A stretch of 64,000 nucleotides of DNA from Adenanthera pavonina. Lineage: Eukaryota; Streptophyta; Magnoliopsida; Fabales; Fabaceae. Location of the stretch: assembly GCA_026686845.1 (NCBI GenBank), contig JAIVEN010000010.1:22604001-22668000 (forward strand). The letters are read 5' to 3'. The stretch's first letter is position 1. Every line of letters begins with the position of its first letter. This document shows, in pieces, positions 1 through 12,640 of this stretch. The notes below the pieces were generated by a model that was not told the origin of the DNA, searched no databases, and saw nothing but the letters and a program-made list of their open reading frames with translations. Both the position numbers and the translations under genes were made by a program.

Positions 1-617
1 ACTTTTTAATCGTATTAATAAAATTGTCTTTATAGTAATTTACCATTTTGGGATACAGGACTATTCTAATTTTATTTTAATATTTACATAATTATCCTAT
101 CCCAAATAGTATATGTGTATGGCTCATATCCTGACCTGGTTTCTTTTTAACCATCTGTAGGCCCACAGTTTACTTTATCAGTTTACTAATACTTTTGGAC
201 ACTTGGCATTGATTATTTCTTTATTCTTGAATATTTACCCTCAATGCCATATACCATTCGACTTCTCTCGCCGAGGGCTTCGTTTTGACAGTAATTTTGC
301 ATATTTTCAAAATTGCCCTTAACCCAGAGTTAAATTATAATTTCTAAAATTTTCAGGTCATTAGGTGTAATTTTCCCCAAGGCTTTTCTATTTTTAAATT
401 TGAATACTTTTGGGACATGGATATCATTTTTATATTTTTTTAGGGAAAAAAATATAATTTTCACAGTTTTCCATCAAACCGGAAAAAATGATCTCTTTGC
501 CCTATTTAACGCAAAACGGCGTCTGTCCATTTTCATGAATTCCTTGTACATTTTACGTTATCATCAATTATGTCCTCTTTTATTACTTAGTATCTAGTGA
601 AATTTTGGGATATTACA
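1..617 (-). mobile_element. Gypsy-1 LTR, partial (first part of LTR in sense direction)
   Basis: The stretch ends at 617 with ATTACA, the complement of the family's TGTAAT start. It is co-linear with 56690-57316 and, inverted, with 14324-14930. Shared blocks include the ATACAGGACTATTCTAATTT segment and the GGACATGGATATCATTTTT segment. It is cut by the left window edge. Its end lies inside a second, older LTR of the same family and orientation (618-2517), so it looks like an LTR-in-LTR insertion. Confidence 0.8.
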
Positions 618-2517
618 TATCCCATGCATGGTTTGATCCTAAACATGTTAGTCAATGGGAATAATGAAATTCAAGGAATCTCAGCAGTATTAACCTTTCA
701 TACATTCATATTATCATATTTTCCATAGAAATATCAATCAATTTCATTAAAACATAACATGCCATGATAATTTTATAAAAAAATTAGCAAAGTTTCTATT
801 TATATTTTGGATATGCCGGGGTTACAAAATCCCTTATTATATTGAGCCAACATTCATAAACATCTAAACAAACAAGTGGCAAGTCATGGATTTCAATGCA
901 AACAAGTGGTAATATGCTACTTTTATACTTCCTTTTTTATTTCCTTTGAATTTTGTCTCTTCTAGACACTTCTCCAAGATTTCTTAGGTTTCCTCAAACC
1001 TAAACATATCATCAAACAACTACTCAAGCTAATGGTTCCATGATTTTCTTCATAAGGTGTTCATGAAACCCTAATTCTTCAAAAATTCACCAAAAATTCA
1101 TTCCTAGCTCAAAAATGATGAATAATACCTCTATTCCATGTAATTTTCTGTGAAGAATCCAAATATGGTATCAGAATTACCAAATTCCATCTCTAACTAT
1201 GATTACTATTCATTATGAAATAAGCTTCAAAACCCTAAAAATTTCACTTTCTTAATCTTAAGCTTTTTCTTAATTTCATCACTTGCCTTGAGCTAATTCT
1301 ATCATGAGGAATCCATTTTTGGCATTAATTTTATGAAAAACTCACTCCCTCATAGACTTTCATACTGGCTGAAACTCATGGAAAATAGGAAGAAATTGCT
1401 ATGCTTCTTGATTCATCAAACTACCTACATAATCATGCTTTAAATGAGTATTCTAGAATTTCCTCTAAGTTTGATGGTTGAAAAACTCATTTTCTTGCTT
1501 AATCCATGTTTGTCCAAAACCCTAAGGGAGTAGAGAAGGAAATCTAATCCATGGATTATGCTTCAAATACCATAAACTACAAGCTTGAAGTAGTAGAAGA
1601 CAACTTACCAACTTGAGCTCTTGAATTTCTTCTTTTCCTTTCTCTCTTCTCTCTTTTCTTTTTTCTCTTCTATTTCTTGCTGCTGTAGACTCATGACAAA
1701 TGAAGTGGAAAGAGAGTAATTAAGTGGTTAATTACATATCTGACTATGTAACCAATCATGGTTAATGACCATGGTTACATTTTGCCAAAAATGTTAACAA
1801 CTTCTGGAGGAAGTTTTTCCAAAAATTTGTGCTGCCCAGCTGCCCCAAATGTCACACCATTAGTGAGTTTCAAGTGTCCAAAATTGCTCAATTTTTCCTG
1901 ATCCAAATATATCCTGAACCGGGTAATTTTTCACTATACCGATAAAACCATTTTTTATAGTAATTTAGCATATTTGGGCTACAGGACTATTCTAAATTTA
2001 TTTTTGTATTTTCTTAATTATCTTATCCCAAATGCTATCATTGTATAGCCCATATCCTGTCCCGGTTACCGTTTAACTGTCAGTGGACCCACAATCTACT
2101 TTATTAATTTAAAGTTACCTTTGGATACTTGGCACTGATTCTTTCCTTATTCTTAAACATTAACCCTTAGTGTCATATGTCGCTGGACTTCTGTCGTTGA
2201 AGGCTTCGTTTTAACAATAATTTTTCATATTTACAAAATTACCACTATCCCAGGGTCAAATTATAATTTATGAAATTTTTGGGTCTTAGGCGTAATTTTC
2301 CCTAAAAACTTTTTAACTTCCTTCTCCACGTGATTTTTATTGGCTTGGGACATGGATATCATTTTTATAATTCTTTAGGGACAAATACATAATTTCTTAT
2401 TTTTCTGTCCGATCAGGAAAAATAGTATTTTTGCCCTTTTCACGCAAAATGGTATCTGCCCGTTTTTTCAAATTTCTTATGCATTTCTAGATATTTTAGC
2501 TTTCTTGGGATGTTACA
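618..2517 (-). mobile_element. Gypsy-1 LTR, partial (second copy)
   Basis: It is co-linear with about 55530-57316 of the better preserved LTR. Landmarks are the ATTCAAGGAATCTCAG block near 670, the TTCTCTCTTCTC pyrimidine block near 1640, the ACAGGACTATTCTAAATTT block near 1982, and the terminal GATGTTACA at 2517. The portion matching 54764-55500 is missing at its left end, where the 1-617 copy begins. The missing part probably lies beyond the window. Confidence 0.75.
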
Positions 2518-3523
2518 TGTTTAGATTGTGGGAGTTGGGGGATTGACATCTTTACATTTATAAATAGAGCCACAAGTAGCTAAGAAGGGAAACATTAGGC
2601 AAGAATTCTCTTTATTGCTCTCAAGCCTTCGTTTAAATTTTGTAACTTTCTATAATTTCCAATCTTTGTAGACTTTTTCTGTAACATCCTAAGAATTGAA
2701 AGCCAAAACAACCAACAAAAAAACTTGAACCCCTAACACTTTAGGTTGACAAACATGAGGGAAAAGATCTCAATTATAAAGATCCTGAAAACTAGTATTC
2801 TATTAGTTGGATAAAATTATTTCACAAATATTCCAATTCTTAAGTTTTGTGAATTATTGAGCTGCCTTGTTTACATACTATCGTTTTGCATGATGAAAAT
2901 TTGGTTAAAAGAATAAAAAAAATCAGAGAACAAGTAGTATTAGTATTACGAAAATCAATTTTATCGTGGATTTGGTTTAACCTACTAGCCAATTCATTCA
3001 AGTATGCAACTTAATATAACATTAGGAGTGAAAAACCAGTACAAGAGCATTAAGGTAAAACCCATTCTGCACAAAGGTTGAAAATTTCTTGTTGAATTAA
3101 AAGAAAAAAGGAGAATATGGATTTTGAAATGTTACCCAAGTGGGACAAAGAAAAAGGCATAAGGGATGAGCATTCTGGTAGTAGGGAGTCAAACAGTGCC
3201 AAGAAGAAGCAAATTCATGAGCTGCCTTTTCCCCATATTTGGTACTCAATCATCTGTTGGAATACTAGTGGCTTGGCAAGCTATTCTCCTACCAAATATT
3301 GGATGAGGCCTTGAGATTTCAAACCAAAAATAGAAAGGAATTACCTAAATCCTCCTAAAAAAATTGAGGAAGAAACTTAGCAAAAGAAAGGGCAGGTTCT
3401 CCATCGTTAGACTCCATCTCTGAATCAGCAAACGAGGAACACTGAGAAGCTCCAAGAATGAAGAAAAAAAGGGCATAAATCTAAGAATTAGATCCTAAAC
3501 ACTGAGAAATTAATGATGGTGCC
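2518..3523. other. Unassigned interval, possibly interior of a CACTA-like element
   Basis: No retroelement domain is recognisable. A TTTATAAATAG TATA-like string sits near 2560. Beyond that there are only short ORFs, for example 3117-3314, with no family resemblance I can name. Because a CACTA-like right end follows at 4226, this may be internal sequence of that transposon, but its left terminus was not found. Confidence 0.3.
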
Positions 3524-3808
3524 CTAGCAAATGCGTAATTTGTGAGAGGATAATCCAAGAAAGCCAAGGATAGGAGGCTCCGGAAGTAAACAGCCACACC
3601 AAGGTTGAACATGGAGAAAAAAGTAATGTGGCCGTGTAGGTTTCATAGAGAGGGCTTGAGAGAAGGACAACTTCATGTGGGAACTAGAGGCTTCAACGGA
3701 TAGGATGAAGCTTCCACGGGGAACTTGAATCTTTGACAAAGAGACGCCGGCAGTGAACTTGGATGATGGGTTTGAGAACGAAGTGAGGTTACAGAGCAAA
3801 GAGCTCAT
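3524..3808 (-). CDS. Unrecognised 94-residue ORF with transit-peptide-like N-terminus
   Basis: The ORF starts with ATG at 3808 and is open for 94 codons. The first 40 or so residues are rich in Ser, Thr, Phe and Leu with few acidic residues (starts MSSLLCNLTSFSNPSSKF). That composition is typical of plastid transit peptides. The rest is Pro/His/Phe-rich and shows no motif I recognise, so it may read into an intron. It lies just inside the hairpin-rich terminus of a CACTA-like element and reads inward. This position suits either a transposon gene or a captured host exon. No function is assigned, and it could be a chance ORF. Confidence 0.25.
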   Translation of the reverse strand: MSSLLCNLTSFSNPSSKFTAGVSLSKIQVPRGSFILSVEASSSHMKLSFSQALSMKPTRPHYFFLHVQPWCGCLLPEPPILGFLGLSSHKLRIC

Positions 3809-3859
3809 GTTCGACTTTGATGGATGGAGTAAATCCCTATGTGTTTAAATTTATTTTTT

Positions 3860-4226
3860 AATTATTAAATGCATTTAGTTGTCATTTTTTGAATAAATGC
3901 CATCTAAATATGGTATCTTAGTTGGCATTTTATTATCAAATGCCAACTAATGTTTTAAATTTTTATTTTCTTTAATTATTATATACCTTTAGTTGGCATT
4001 TCTTCAATAAATGCCAACTAATATATTTTTAGGATTTTTTTTATTTTTAAATCATCTTAGTTGGCATTCATAAGGAAACATAAACTAAGACGGCTGACTT
4101 CAGTCAGCATTTCTAGAGTAAGCACAATTAAAATATTTTTCCCTTTTTTTCATGCACAACTTTAGTTGGTATTTTCAAAAGAAACACCAACTATTGAGCG
4201 CCAATAAATTCCTAATTGGCGTAGTG
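3860..4226. mobile_element. CACTA-like DNA transposon terminus with hairpin subterminal repeats
   Basis: Read on the minus strand from 4226, the sequence begins CACTACGCCAATTAGG, an En/Spm-type terminus. Inside it, the 13-base motif TTAGTTGGCATTT and its complement recur as inverted pairs: 3928-3940 with 3948-3960, and 3988-4001 with 4009-4020. Single copies lie near 4058 and 4161. Dense subterminal repeats of this kind are typical of CACTA elements. AGG at 4227-4229 could be one half of a 3-bp target duplication. The opposite end was not found. Confidence 0.55.
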
Positions 4227-4229
4227 AGG

Positions 4230-5694
4230 CCACTAGGTAGTTGATTTACCTATTCTTGCCTATGTATTTTCATGATATGTGCATTGCTTTAATGATTTGT
4301 CTATTGTTTGAAATGATGACTTATGATGAAATGATATTGTTTGCTGAGTTATTTGAGGAGTTTTGTGACCCCGGGATGTCCAAAATACAAGGAGAAACTC
4401 TACCCATTTTCCTAAAAAATGTTAAAGCATAATTGATTGTAAGTGATTGTTTGATGATTTTACGATCATTGTTTACAATATGTGATAATATGTTTGCATG
4501 AAAGGTAGTTACCACTGAGATTCTTTGAATCTCATTTCTCCCAAATTCTACACATGACTAGGCCCAAGTTATGGAAAGAGAGTCAAAGTGCTAAGGAGAA
4601 AAAAGATAGGAGAGGAAATTGAAGCATGATATTACTTTCAAGTTATGAACTTGTACTTGGAAAACGTATGTAAATTCATGTACATGCTATCAAGTATATA
4701 CCTCAATGTTATTATGTTCCTTTGATTAATATGAAATGGTATGTATGGATTTGGAACAATAAATGATGATGTATTATGTTCATGAAGCTGATAATGTGAG
4801 TTATGACACAATTTTGCCCAAGATGACCAATAGTGGTTAAAATAGAGGTATTCTATTTGAAACAGAGCATTTAGTATGAATGTTATATATGCTCTGAAAA
4901 TAGATAGAACAAGCTTTAAAAAAGCCAAAGAAAATGTAAATTGGATAAGTGTATGATTTATAATGAATTTTTGAAATTAGGGGTCAAAACTCAACAATGT
5001 AGGAAAAACTAAAACATTCACTATGAACTTTGGAAATTTTTAAAGGCAATATAAAATTGCATAGAGCTCTAAAAATTCAATAGTTTTCATGTATGGAAAG
5101 ATCTATGACTTAGAATTAAGATACCACTGGTATGGAAGTAATTGGAGCTATATAATAAAAGATATGTAAGTTTTCCTAGAACTATTCTAATAAAAGTAGT
5201 ACTCAAACCCCTAATACTTTAAGTTAATACCATGCTCTGTACAAATTGAATAAATGTAGAAAAAATATCTCTAAAAAGCATACAATTAGGGCTTTTATAA
5301 GACTAAAGAACATATGAATTGGCTCAAGATAGAATAAGATATGAATTTTTAAATTTAAAGTCAAAATCTTGGGAATGAGAAAAATGACCAAGTCTATAGT
5401 AAATTTTGTGGATTAAACTATATGAATTGGTCAAATAAAATTACTGTTTCATATTTTTTTCATGTAGAGAATGTTTATATCTATTTTTAGATACTTTAAT
5501 ACTTACTATTCTTTTAGAAATAGTTATGAATTTTTGAATTTTGGTCGATAAAATAGAAATACCATATGAACAGTACCAAACTTATTGAAAATTTTGTTGT
5601 TCATTTTCATGTGATTCAAGCTTCCAATAATGAACATTTAGGCTTTAATAAGTTCTAATACATGAGAAATATGGTCTAAAGGTAAGGTGTGACA
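4230..5694 (+). mobile_element. Gypsy-1 LTR, 3' part, plus orientation
   Basis: It is co-linear with about 15770-17217 of the solo LTR. Shared blocks are the GGCCCAAGTTATGGAA segment near 4560, the GGAGCTATATAATA segment near 5145, and the terminal GGTAAGGTGTGACA ending at 5694 (family end GGTGTTACA). The 5' part is absent, and the sequence starts where the CACTA-like terminus ends. The transposon probably landed in this LTR and the far side was later lost. Confidence 0.7.
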
Positions 5695-6525
5695 CCAATC
5701 CCTCCGATTTTGTATAATTCAAGTGATAAACTTCTCATTAGTCTCATATCATGTCTGAGATATCATATTGAGGGTCGTTACATTAGCCACACATAATCTG
5801 ATTCTCAACCAAAATCGACATTACATTCCACAAAAAATTAGAATATAACAGCCCTAAACTAGAAAAGAGCAGAGAAGGCAAGAAAGCTTAGCAATAGGGA
5901 CCCAAATGTTCAATCCAATCACAGCTTTGTGTTTTGAAGTGCAGGTGGGCGTCGCAGCTAGATAATTGGGCATTAAGGCTAGATGTTGTTTTGCTCCAAT
6001 TTTGATGCATTTTTGCTCATCTAGCCATGGCTATCTCTGTTTCAACATAGCTTTGGCTTTCTCTTTGCATCACTTTGTTGTGATTTTCCCCATGATGCTT
6101 GTTTCCCATCTTCTGATGTTTCTTTGGCTCTTTCACAATACTTGAATGGTATGGATTCTCTAGCAAAAGATCCTTACAAGAAAGTAAAACAATAAAAACT
6201 ACCAAACACAAGAACAAGGCAAAATATGCAAACTAAACAATAAAATTTATGGATGAAGCATTTGAATACAAAATTGGACATTAAACTGAAGGAAAACAAG
6301 CAAGAATGACATGAATTTCTAGAGGTTAACAGTCTTGTCTTTCAAACAAAAATTAAAGCACCTCAATCAGACATAAGATGAAAGAGATACAACCAAAATA
6401 GTGATTAGAGGTCAGGTGTGCGAATTTCAAATTATGAAACATGTGAATCTAAATCAAGATAATAACTTTATCAAAGATTCATAACCAAATTCGATTTAAG
6501 CAAACACGACGTGGCTCTAATATCA
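5695..6525 (-). other. Leader of a Copia-T element with degenerate primer-binding site
   Basis: Directly outside the LTR end at 6526, the minus strand reads TGATATTAGAGCCAC. This is a mutated form of the initiator-Met primer site TGGTATCAGAGCC. About 800 bases of non-coding leader follow toward lower coordinates. A 66-residue ORF at 6017-6217 is not recognisable. The leader is cut before any gag, near 5700, by the end of the Gypsy-1 LTR. Confidence 0.45.
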
Positions 6526-8598
6526 TGTTAGGTGTTTGGCACACAAACACAGTGTAAATTAAAATTTTAATCCAAAATCCCTTCCAAGGATCTGTTGGTT
6601 TTGCTTAAACCAAATAGAAAGGCAAGAAACATACTTGTGCATGGCAAATTCAAAACTCAACCTTTATGCTTTCTCTGACAAGTGATTGGTCGGATCAAGG
6701 TGAACAACTCTCACAAGCACCCACCTCGAACCTTGAGTGTCTTTGTGTTCTTATCCTCCATGATCCACATGACTTTCGTGTGGAGGAAAAATTATCCTTT
6801 TAATTTTAATATAAAAGACGTTATGTTTTTCTCTCACTCTCTCGATGTGGTATGTGGAGTAGAAGAAAGAAGAAGTAGTAAGTTGAATGAATTATGAGGT
6901 GTGACGTGCATTGGAAACTTTTAGTCCTCTCTATTTATAGAGAGAGATGGCATGTTTTCCCAGCCAGTTATAGTTAATTTAAATACATTAGTTAAGTTAA
7001 ATATTGCTTATCTTTAAACTAGTTTAAATTAATTCAAATATTTTATTTAAATTAATCCTTACTTGCTTTCTTATCAAGTAAATTTGAATTAATATTAATT
7101 TAATTATTAATTTAAATAATTTATTTAAACTTATTTATCTACTAACTTATCCATTAATATAATTAATAATAAATCATTCTAATTTAATTATATCTAATTT
7201 AAATTATTCCACATATCTACTTAATTTAACATTTAAATTAAATCAGACATTATCTTCATTGCATTTAAATATATTATTTAAATCAAATGATAAATCTCCT
7301 TCATTAATTTACATATATATATATTGAACTAAATCATATTTAATTCAAATATATTATTTAAATTAATTCTAATATTTAAATGGTACATTTAAATTAAATA
7401 AAATATTATCTTCATTTAATTTGAATAACATTTATTTAAACTAAATGAAATATATAAATCACACCCATATATATTGAAATTAATAATAGATATCTTATAT
7501 ATATATATTAATTTCTCCTACTACCTTTTAGAAAAGAGACAAACTATTATTTGATTATTCAATAAAATAATATTATCCTAATCAAATTAGGAAACCTTTC
7601 AGAATATTCCTATTACTAATAAAATATTATTCTCTTATTTCAAATAAGAGAATTTCAAGAATATTCTATCCTTAAAAAGGAAAACCTCTAGAATAGAGAG
7701 ATATGTTAAATGTGGACATTTTCTAGATTCAATAAATCTCGACATTCTAGTTCACATCATGCCCATTTTTGTATGAGACCCTATCCGTTCATATAATGTT
7801 AGTCGTGGGCTCAAGATTTCTTTCGGCCTACAAGTCATAAGAGATTTCCAGCAAGACATTGTGATTACCTAAATTATGTAAAGATTAGTCATCCGATATA
7901 ATCTATCTTTTATTACGTGTCATGTCCCTTTTGTATATCTTGGTTAAGCATGAGACATGGAGTCATCACCTTATATTGCTTAATCATGTTTTCATGACCC
8001 CATGTTTGACTGACTAAACAAATGAAAACTCCTTTTGATTTTAGCACACCATACATTTCTCAGTCTTATTCCATCGTGGGGCCTAACGATATATATCCTG
8101 TTTTAAAAGGGACAAATTCCATCTTGATTACTCAACATTCATTGCATGGATTCCACTATATTTGAACATAAACTACATCATCCCCTGGTTAAAAATGCCT
8201 TTTGATTATTCTAAGACACAATGTTCTTCATGTATAAATCTATGGAAATCTCAAGTTTGATGGCTAAATAACATAACTATATATGATATATGCTGATGAC
8301 TTAGTCCATGTAACTATCTCATGGTGGGTTGGTCCAGCACCTTGGTCTCCAACAATGTGCCTATGATCTTGATTTGTATTTCCATGCATAATCATCAATC
8401 AAAATCATACTAGTCTTAATTCATTATTATTCCCATAACGAAGATCAACCAGGGATATCTAGAATACTTATTATATAATTATTCATGGATCTTATTATAA
8501 AGAAAACTTGCCAATAATATAATAAAATGACAAAAAAAATCTTTTAATAGAGATAATATTTGCATTTAAACGATTGGTTTAAGGCACAATCTCCAATA
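6526..8598 (-). mobile_element. Copia-T 5' LTR (Tork/Angela-like), diverged
   Basis: In sense (minus) direction it begins near 8598 with ATTGGAGATTGTGCC (canonical TGTTGGAGATTGTGCC). It ends at 6526 with CACCTAACA next to a primer-binding site, which makes it a 5' LTR. It is the same family as 18895-20542: both share the block around AGCAAGACATTGTGA (7851-7865 and 19768-19782) and the following 500 bases. It is longer than the other copy because of an expanded AT-rich middle. Confidence 0.65.
6955..7520. repeat. AT-rich low-complexity tract inside Copia-T LTR
   Basis: The tract consists of reiterated TTTAAATTAA, AATTTAAA and ATATAT words with almost no G or C. It is an expanded counterpart of the AT-rich middle of the other LTR copy (about 19260-19610). 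Confidence 0.75.
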
Positions 8599-9418
8599 GA
8601 AGGTTTCATAAAATGATGAGTGCATGAGCATATTTGAGAGTGAACGTGTCAAAGAGGAGTGTAACAATACGCATTACATCATCTTGAACTTAGTCTTGAA
8701 CTAACAGGAAGTATACTTGGTACTATGTGCAGGATCAGAGGAACTAGGATCGAAGAAAAGATCAAACAGGACAAATTCTGAAATTTGAAACAAAGAAGGG
8801 TCATGCCGCGGTGAGGTATAGGGTGGCCGTAGCGAGACCCTTCTCTGCTGCAAATACTGAATTTGTCTCATTTGGGTCCTTCCTCTCTAACTTAAACATT
8901 ACCAATTACACCTTTTGTTTGGAGGTACAATCCATAGCACCAAATATGATTTCCAATTAGTCCACCAATTCCTTAACCGCCATAGAATCCATTTTACCTT
9001 TGAAAGCTAGTGGATTAAGCTTTCAAAAGTTTTTAAATTGAAAGAAGATACCTCTTCTTCCAACTCTTGGGGCCTTCTTTGGCTCCGTCACATTCTCATC
9101 TTCTCCATCATTCAAATCTACTTACACTCCAACTTCCTGATTCATATTACCTTGTCCTTACTAACTTAAGCACTCTAGCATTCAAATTCACATTCATGTA
9201 AGCATCCTCCCTGATTGCTAACTCAGTCATTCAATCCAGCCATTCTTTTATGCATCTATCGCGTAAGATCACCATCACTTTCTTACCCCCTATGGGACAT
9301 ATCTTTCCCCTACACACTAGTAGTAATATAATCAGTTATATGACTTTGGACTAGTATTGCAATGTGAATATATACGTTTATGTAATTCAAAATGTACCAA
9401 GTACTGTAATGAGTAGAG
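8599..9418. other. Unassigned interval; possible Gypsy-2 remnant
   Basis: At 8660 the sequence TGTAACAATACGCATTACAT resembles the start of the Gypsy-2 LTR at 41436 (TGTAACGACTCTCATTACAC), so a plus-oriented LTR fragment may begin here. Downstream similarity is weak. The interval also lies where the interior of the minus-strand Gypsy-2 element at 17371-18894 would continue if LTRs G and H were a later insertion. No coding domain is clear. Confidence 0.25.
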
Positions 9419-11380
9419 TGTTAGGTTGGCTGCTCACCCGAAAAGGGGATGAATTGGTAACCACTTGAGATTTTCCACTATATTCCATCGATTTGATCCG
9501 GGCACATGTGAAGCCTTAGTATATCCCACAAGTTTCAGTAGGTACTTGTGAAGCCACTTTCCCTACACCTTTACAAGATGTATAAATCCTTCAGTATTTC
9601 TCCACACTAAGATTCTACCCAGGATATGTCTAAAAGAAGAATTATAGAATAAGAACTCTCTTTTTAGATTAGATGATACAATGAAAGTTCACTCTATTGA
9701 AGTGGATTTAATAATGAATGCTGACACAAAGTGATTTTATGAATTGGAACAGCATTTTGGCATAACTCACTTAAAATTGTTACACATAAGTTTAAATTAA
9801 GTTTTATTTATAGATTTTTGGTGAAACTATTCATTAACACTATCTATTCGTTAGACACAAGTTCTAGCCCTTACTCTACGAAAAGAGCTATTCAATTACC
9901 GCGTTAAATGTGACTGACATAAGTTATATTGAAAGCCTCTTTAGGTTATGCGAATAACAGATGACCATTGGCTCTTAGTTTCAATGTTAGACTTTTGTTA
10001 TGCAGATAACCTAGCTAGGTTATATAGATAATGATCATTCCAGAATGACTAAGTTTCAGCTCAAGAACATTTTTGTGAAAACCTACTTAGTTGTTCAAAT
10101 GGCATATCACAAACTTGGATACCTTTGAGGATTATTAGAATAACCTCTTAGGATGTTATTCCTTGTTCTGATAACATTTAATCAGTACAAACTAAGTCTT
10201 TAAAAAACACAGGTTATCAGGATAACCTCCCAAGGTTATGCGGATAATGATCATTCCAGAAAGACTAAGTTTTAGCTCAAGAACATTTTCATGAAAACAT
10301 ATTTAGTTGTTCAAATAACATCTCACAAACTTGGATACCTTTAAGGATTATTAGAATAACCTCTTAGGATGTTATTCCTTGTTTAGATAACATTTAATCA
10401 TCATAAACTAAGTTTTTTAAAAAAACAGGTTATCAGGATAACCTCCTAAGGTTATGCGAATAACAAATTTAACAGAAGGAGGTCCAAGAGTTCTGTAACA
10501 TATGTTATGCGGATAACCTCCCTAGGTTATACAAATATAAGGCAGCACAGAACAAGTGACCTTTATTGTTAAGCCCCTTATGTGAATAAGATAAGGACCT
10601 TATCAGGAAAACGAGCTAGACAGAAGTAAGGATGGTGTATGGCTTAGTTATATGGATAATCTAAAGTCTTTTCATGAAAATGAAGAGACAATACTCAAAA
10701 ATAACATGAGTTCGAGATTTTATCCCTATAACCTCAAAGGATTATATGTATAAGATAAAACTTTTCATGAAAACAATTTTGAAAACATGAGCCAAACACA
10801 AAACTCTTTTGTTAGCCATTATTTCTCAATTCTAACATATACTAACATCATATTTCCTTAATCTAATATGTTTAAAATATATGGTAACATGATTAAGTAA
10901 ATTTCAAAGATTATAACCACCTCAAGATCTAAGTGAAAATAAAATATACCTAATGAGTAGGTCTTTAAAGATTGAGCTCTACTTTCACTTGGTCATTTCC
11001 TTTTTGGCATGCTCCATTCTGATATTCAATTCTTAGAACATCCTTTCTCTTCTTCTTTCTTGAGTGAGCCACATGTTGATTTCCCTTTCTTTATCCCAAT
11101 GCTTACTTTTCCTACTTGGACCATCCTACATTTAATATATTGCACTTACAAATCAAGTAGTTAGTCCAATTCATATATCCAACTTGTATTATAAAACATA
11201 AAGTACAGTGGATATATTGGCATACAGCATGATATATGCATTATAAACTCAATTAAACACATGCTAATGCATGTTTTACTTTTATAAGGAATATTATATA
11301 TGTTAGACACATATGATACTTTTGTTCCTTATTTCTCTATATTTGTCATTATCAAAACTTATATTACATTAAACCTAATA
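9419..11380 (-). mobile_element. Copia-R LTR 'G'
   Basis: It begins TGTTAGGTTGGCTGCTCACCC on the plus strand and ends CCTAATA at 11380. In sense direction it therefore starts TATTAGG, a mutated TGTTAGG. Both outer parts match LTR H, for example GATTTGATCCGGGCAC at 9491 and GATATATGCATTATAAAC near 11200. A TATA-type motif (CTATAAATAA on the minus strand) lies at 9804-9813. The central part is replaced by GGTTATGCGGATAACC-type repeats and a 216-bp duplication not seen in LTR H. Confidence 0.75.
10018..10449. repeat. 216-bp tandem duplication in LTR G
   Basis: Units 10018-10233 and 10234-10449 are the same length and align along their whole extent. Both carry GATAATGATCATTCCAGAA, then TCACAAACTTGGATACCTTT, then GGTTATCAGGATAACCTCC. 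The imperfect palindrome GGTTATCAGGATAACC occurs near the end of each unit, and related GGTTATGCGGATAA words continue to about 10530. Confidence 0.85.
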
Positions 11381-12587
11381 ATTTATTTTCTGTTTAAGTG
11401 ATTCCTTTTCATTCTTTGCAAATTCTAATTTATTTTCTAAGGAAATCACTTTCTTCTTACTGTGTGCAAGTGCTTTTGCTAAACTAATCAGTTCATCATG
11501 CATTTTGTTATAATCATCTTGCAATTCATCAAAAGAATTGTCAGAATTAGATTCAGAGTTAGAATTTGATACTTAATTATTGGTCTTATCCATTAAGCAC
11601 GAATAGATATCTTATCATCTTCATTTGAACTGTTGCCTCAAATTGTCAAGGTGTATGGCACTTTAGCTTTCTCATTTTTCTTTTTTGCATATCTTCCTCT
11701 TAGCCTCTTTGAATAGTACTTCAGCTTATTTGCATGGTAGGAGTGCTTTTATTTCTAAAGCTCATTCTTTTTTATGTTGAGGAATATGCCAAATTTGATG
11801 GTCAACTGTTTAAGCTCATCCCTCTCTTCATCACTGTTACTATCATCACTTTCATCATCAATATCATCATCTTTTGAGCTCTGTGATGTTGTAACGAGGA
11901 ACATTAGTGCTTTCGCTTTGTTCTACAGAAGGTAAAGTTTTCCTTCATGTCTAGCAAGGCTTCCAAATAGTGCAGTGACAGATTGATATGATTCTCCTCT
12001 TATTTCTTCAATGGTTGTCACTTTTGATTGTCATTCTTTTGGTAGAGCTCAAGTATTTTGCATACTTGCTCTCTTTGTGAGTAACTCTTTCCTAAAGCTG
12101 CTAAAGGATAAATGATATGAGTAAAACAAATTTGGAAATCCTTAATAGACTCATCATTAATCATCTTGAACATTTCATATTCTACTGTGAGAGAGCTGAG
12201 TCTATTTCCCTTTGTTCCACTAGTGCCTTCATAAGTAATCTCCAGAGGATCCCATATTCCCTTAGCTGTATTGCAATTTGACACTTTAAAGAATTCATCT
12301 TGTGAAAGAGCATTGACTATGGTGAATTGAGCTTTTGTACTCAGCAGCACTCTTTTTTTATCTTTATCATCCCATTTTACATTCGGCTTTTCAACAGTTT
12401 GCCTTTGTTCATTCCTCTTCATTGGAATGAAATCTCCATTCTTTATGATTTCCCATATATTTAAGTCTAAAGATTTCAAGAAAAGCTTCATATTCTTCTT
12501 CCAGTAGGTGTAATTTTGTCCATTGAAGCCCAGTGGTTTGCACATGCTAGCACTATTTGGGAGAGCTCATTCTCCAAAGCCAGCCAT
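11381..12587 (-). pseudogene. Broken Ty1/copia gag (Copia-R)
   Basis: The original start is the ATG at 12587 (MAGFGE, as in the Copia-S gags), followed at once by a TGA. An open segment of 175 codons (12018-12545) carries the copia gag core: GFNGQNYTYWKKNMKLFLKS, then NALSQDEFFKV and TAKGIWDPLEITYEG. Frameshifts and stops follow, but later pieces match the coiled region near the gag C-terminus (FDELQDDYNKMHDEL near 11500). The sequence then meets LTR G at 11380. Protease, integrase and RT are all absent, so this is an internally deleted remnant. Confidence 0.75.
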
Positions 12588-12626
12588 CTTGCTCCTGAAT
12601 GATTAGATCCTTTGTTAGGAGTCCAA

Positions 12627-12638
12627 GCTTTGATACCA
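12627..12638 (-). other. Primer-binding site of Copia-R
   Basis: The minus strand reads TGGTATCAAAGC, complementary to the 3' end of plant initiator tRNA-Met. It lies two bases outside the LTR H end at 12641, which identifies LTR H as the 5' LTR of a minus-strand element. Confidence 0.8.
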
Positions 12639-12640
12639 AT

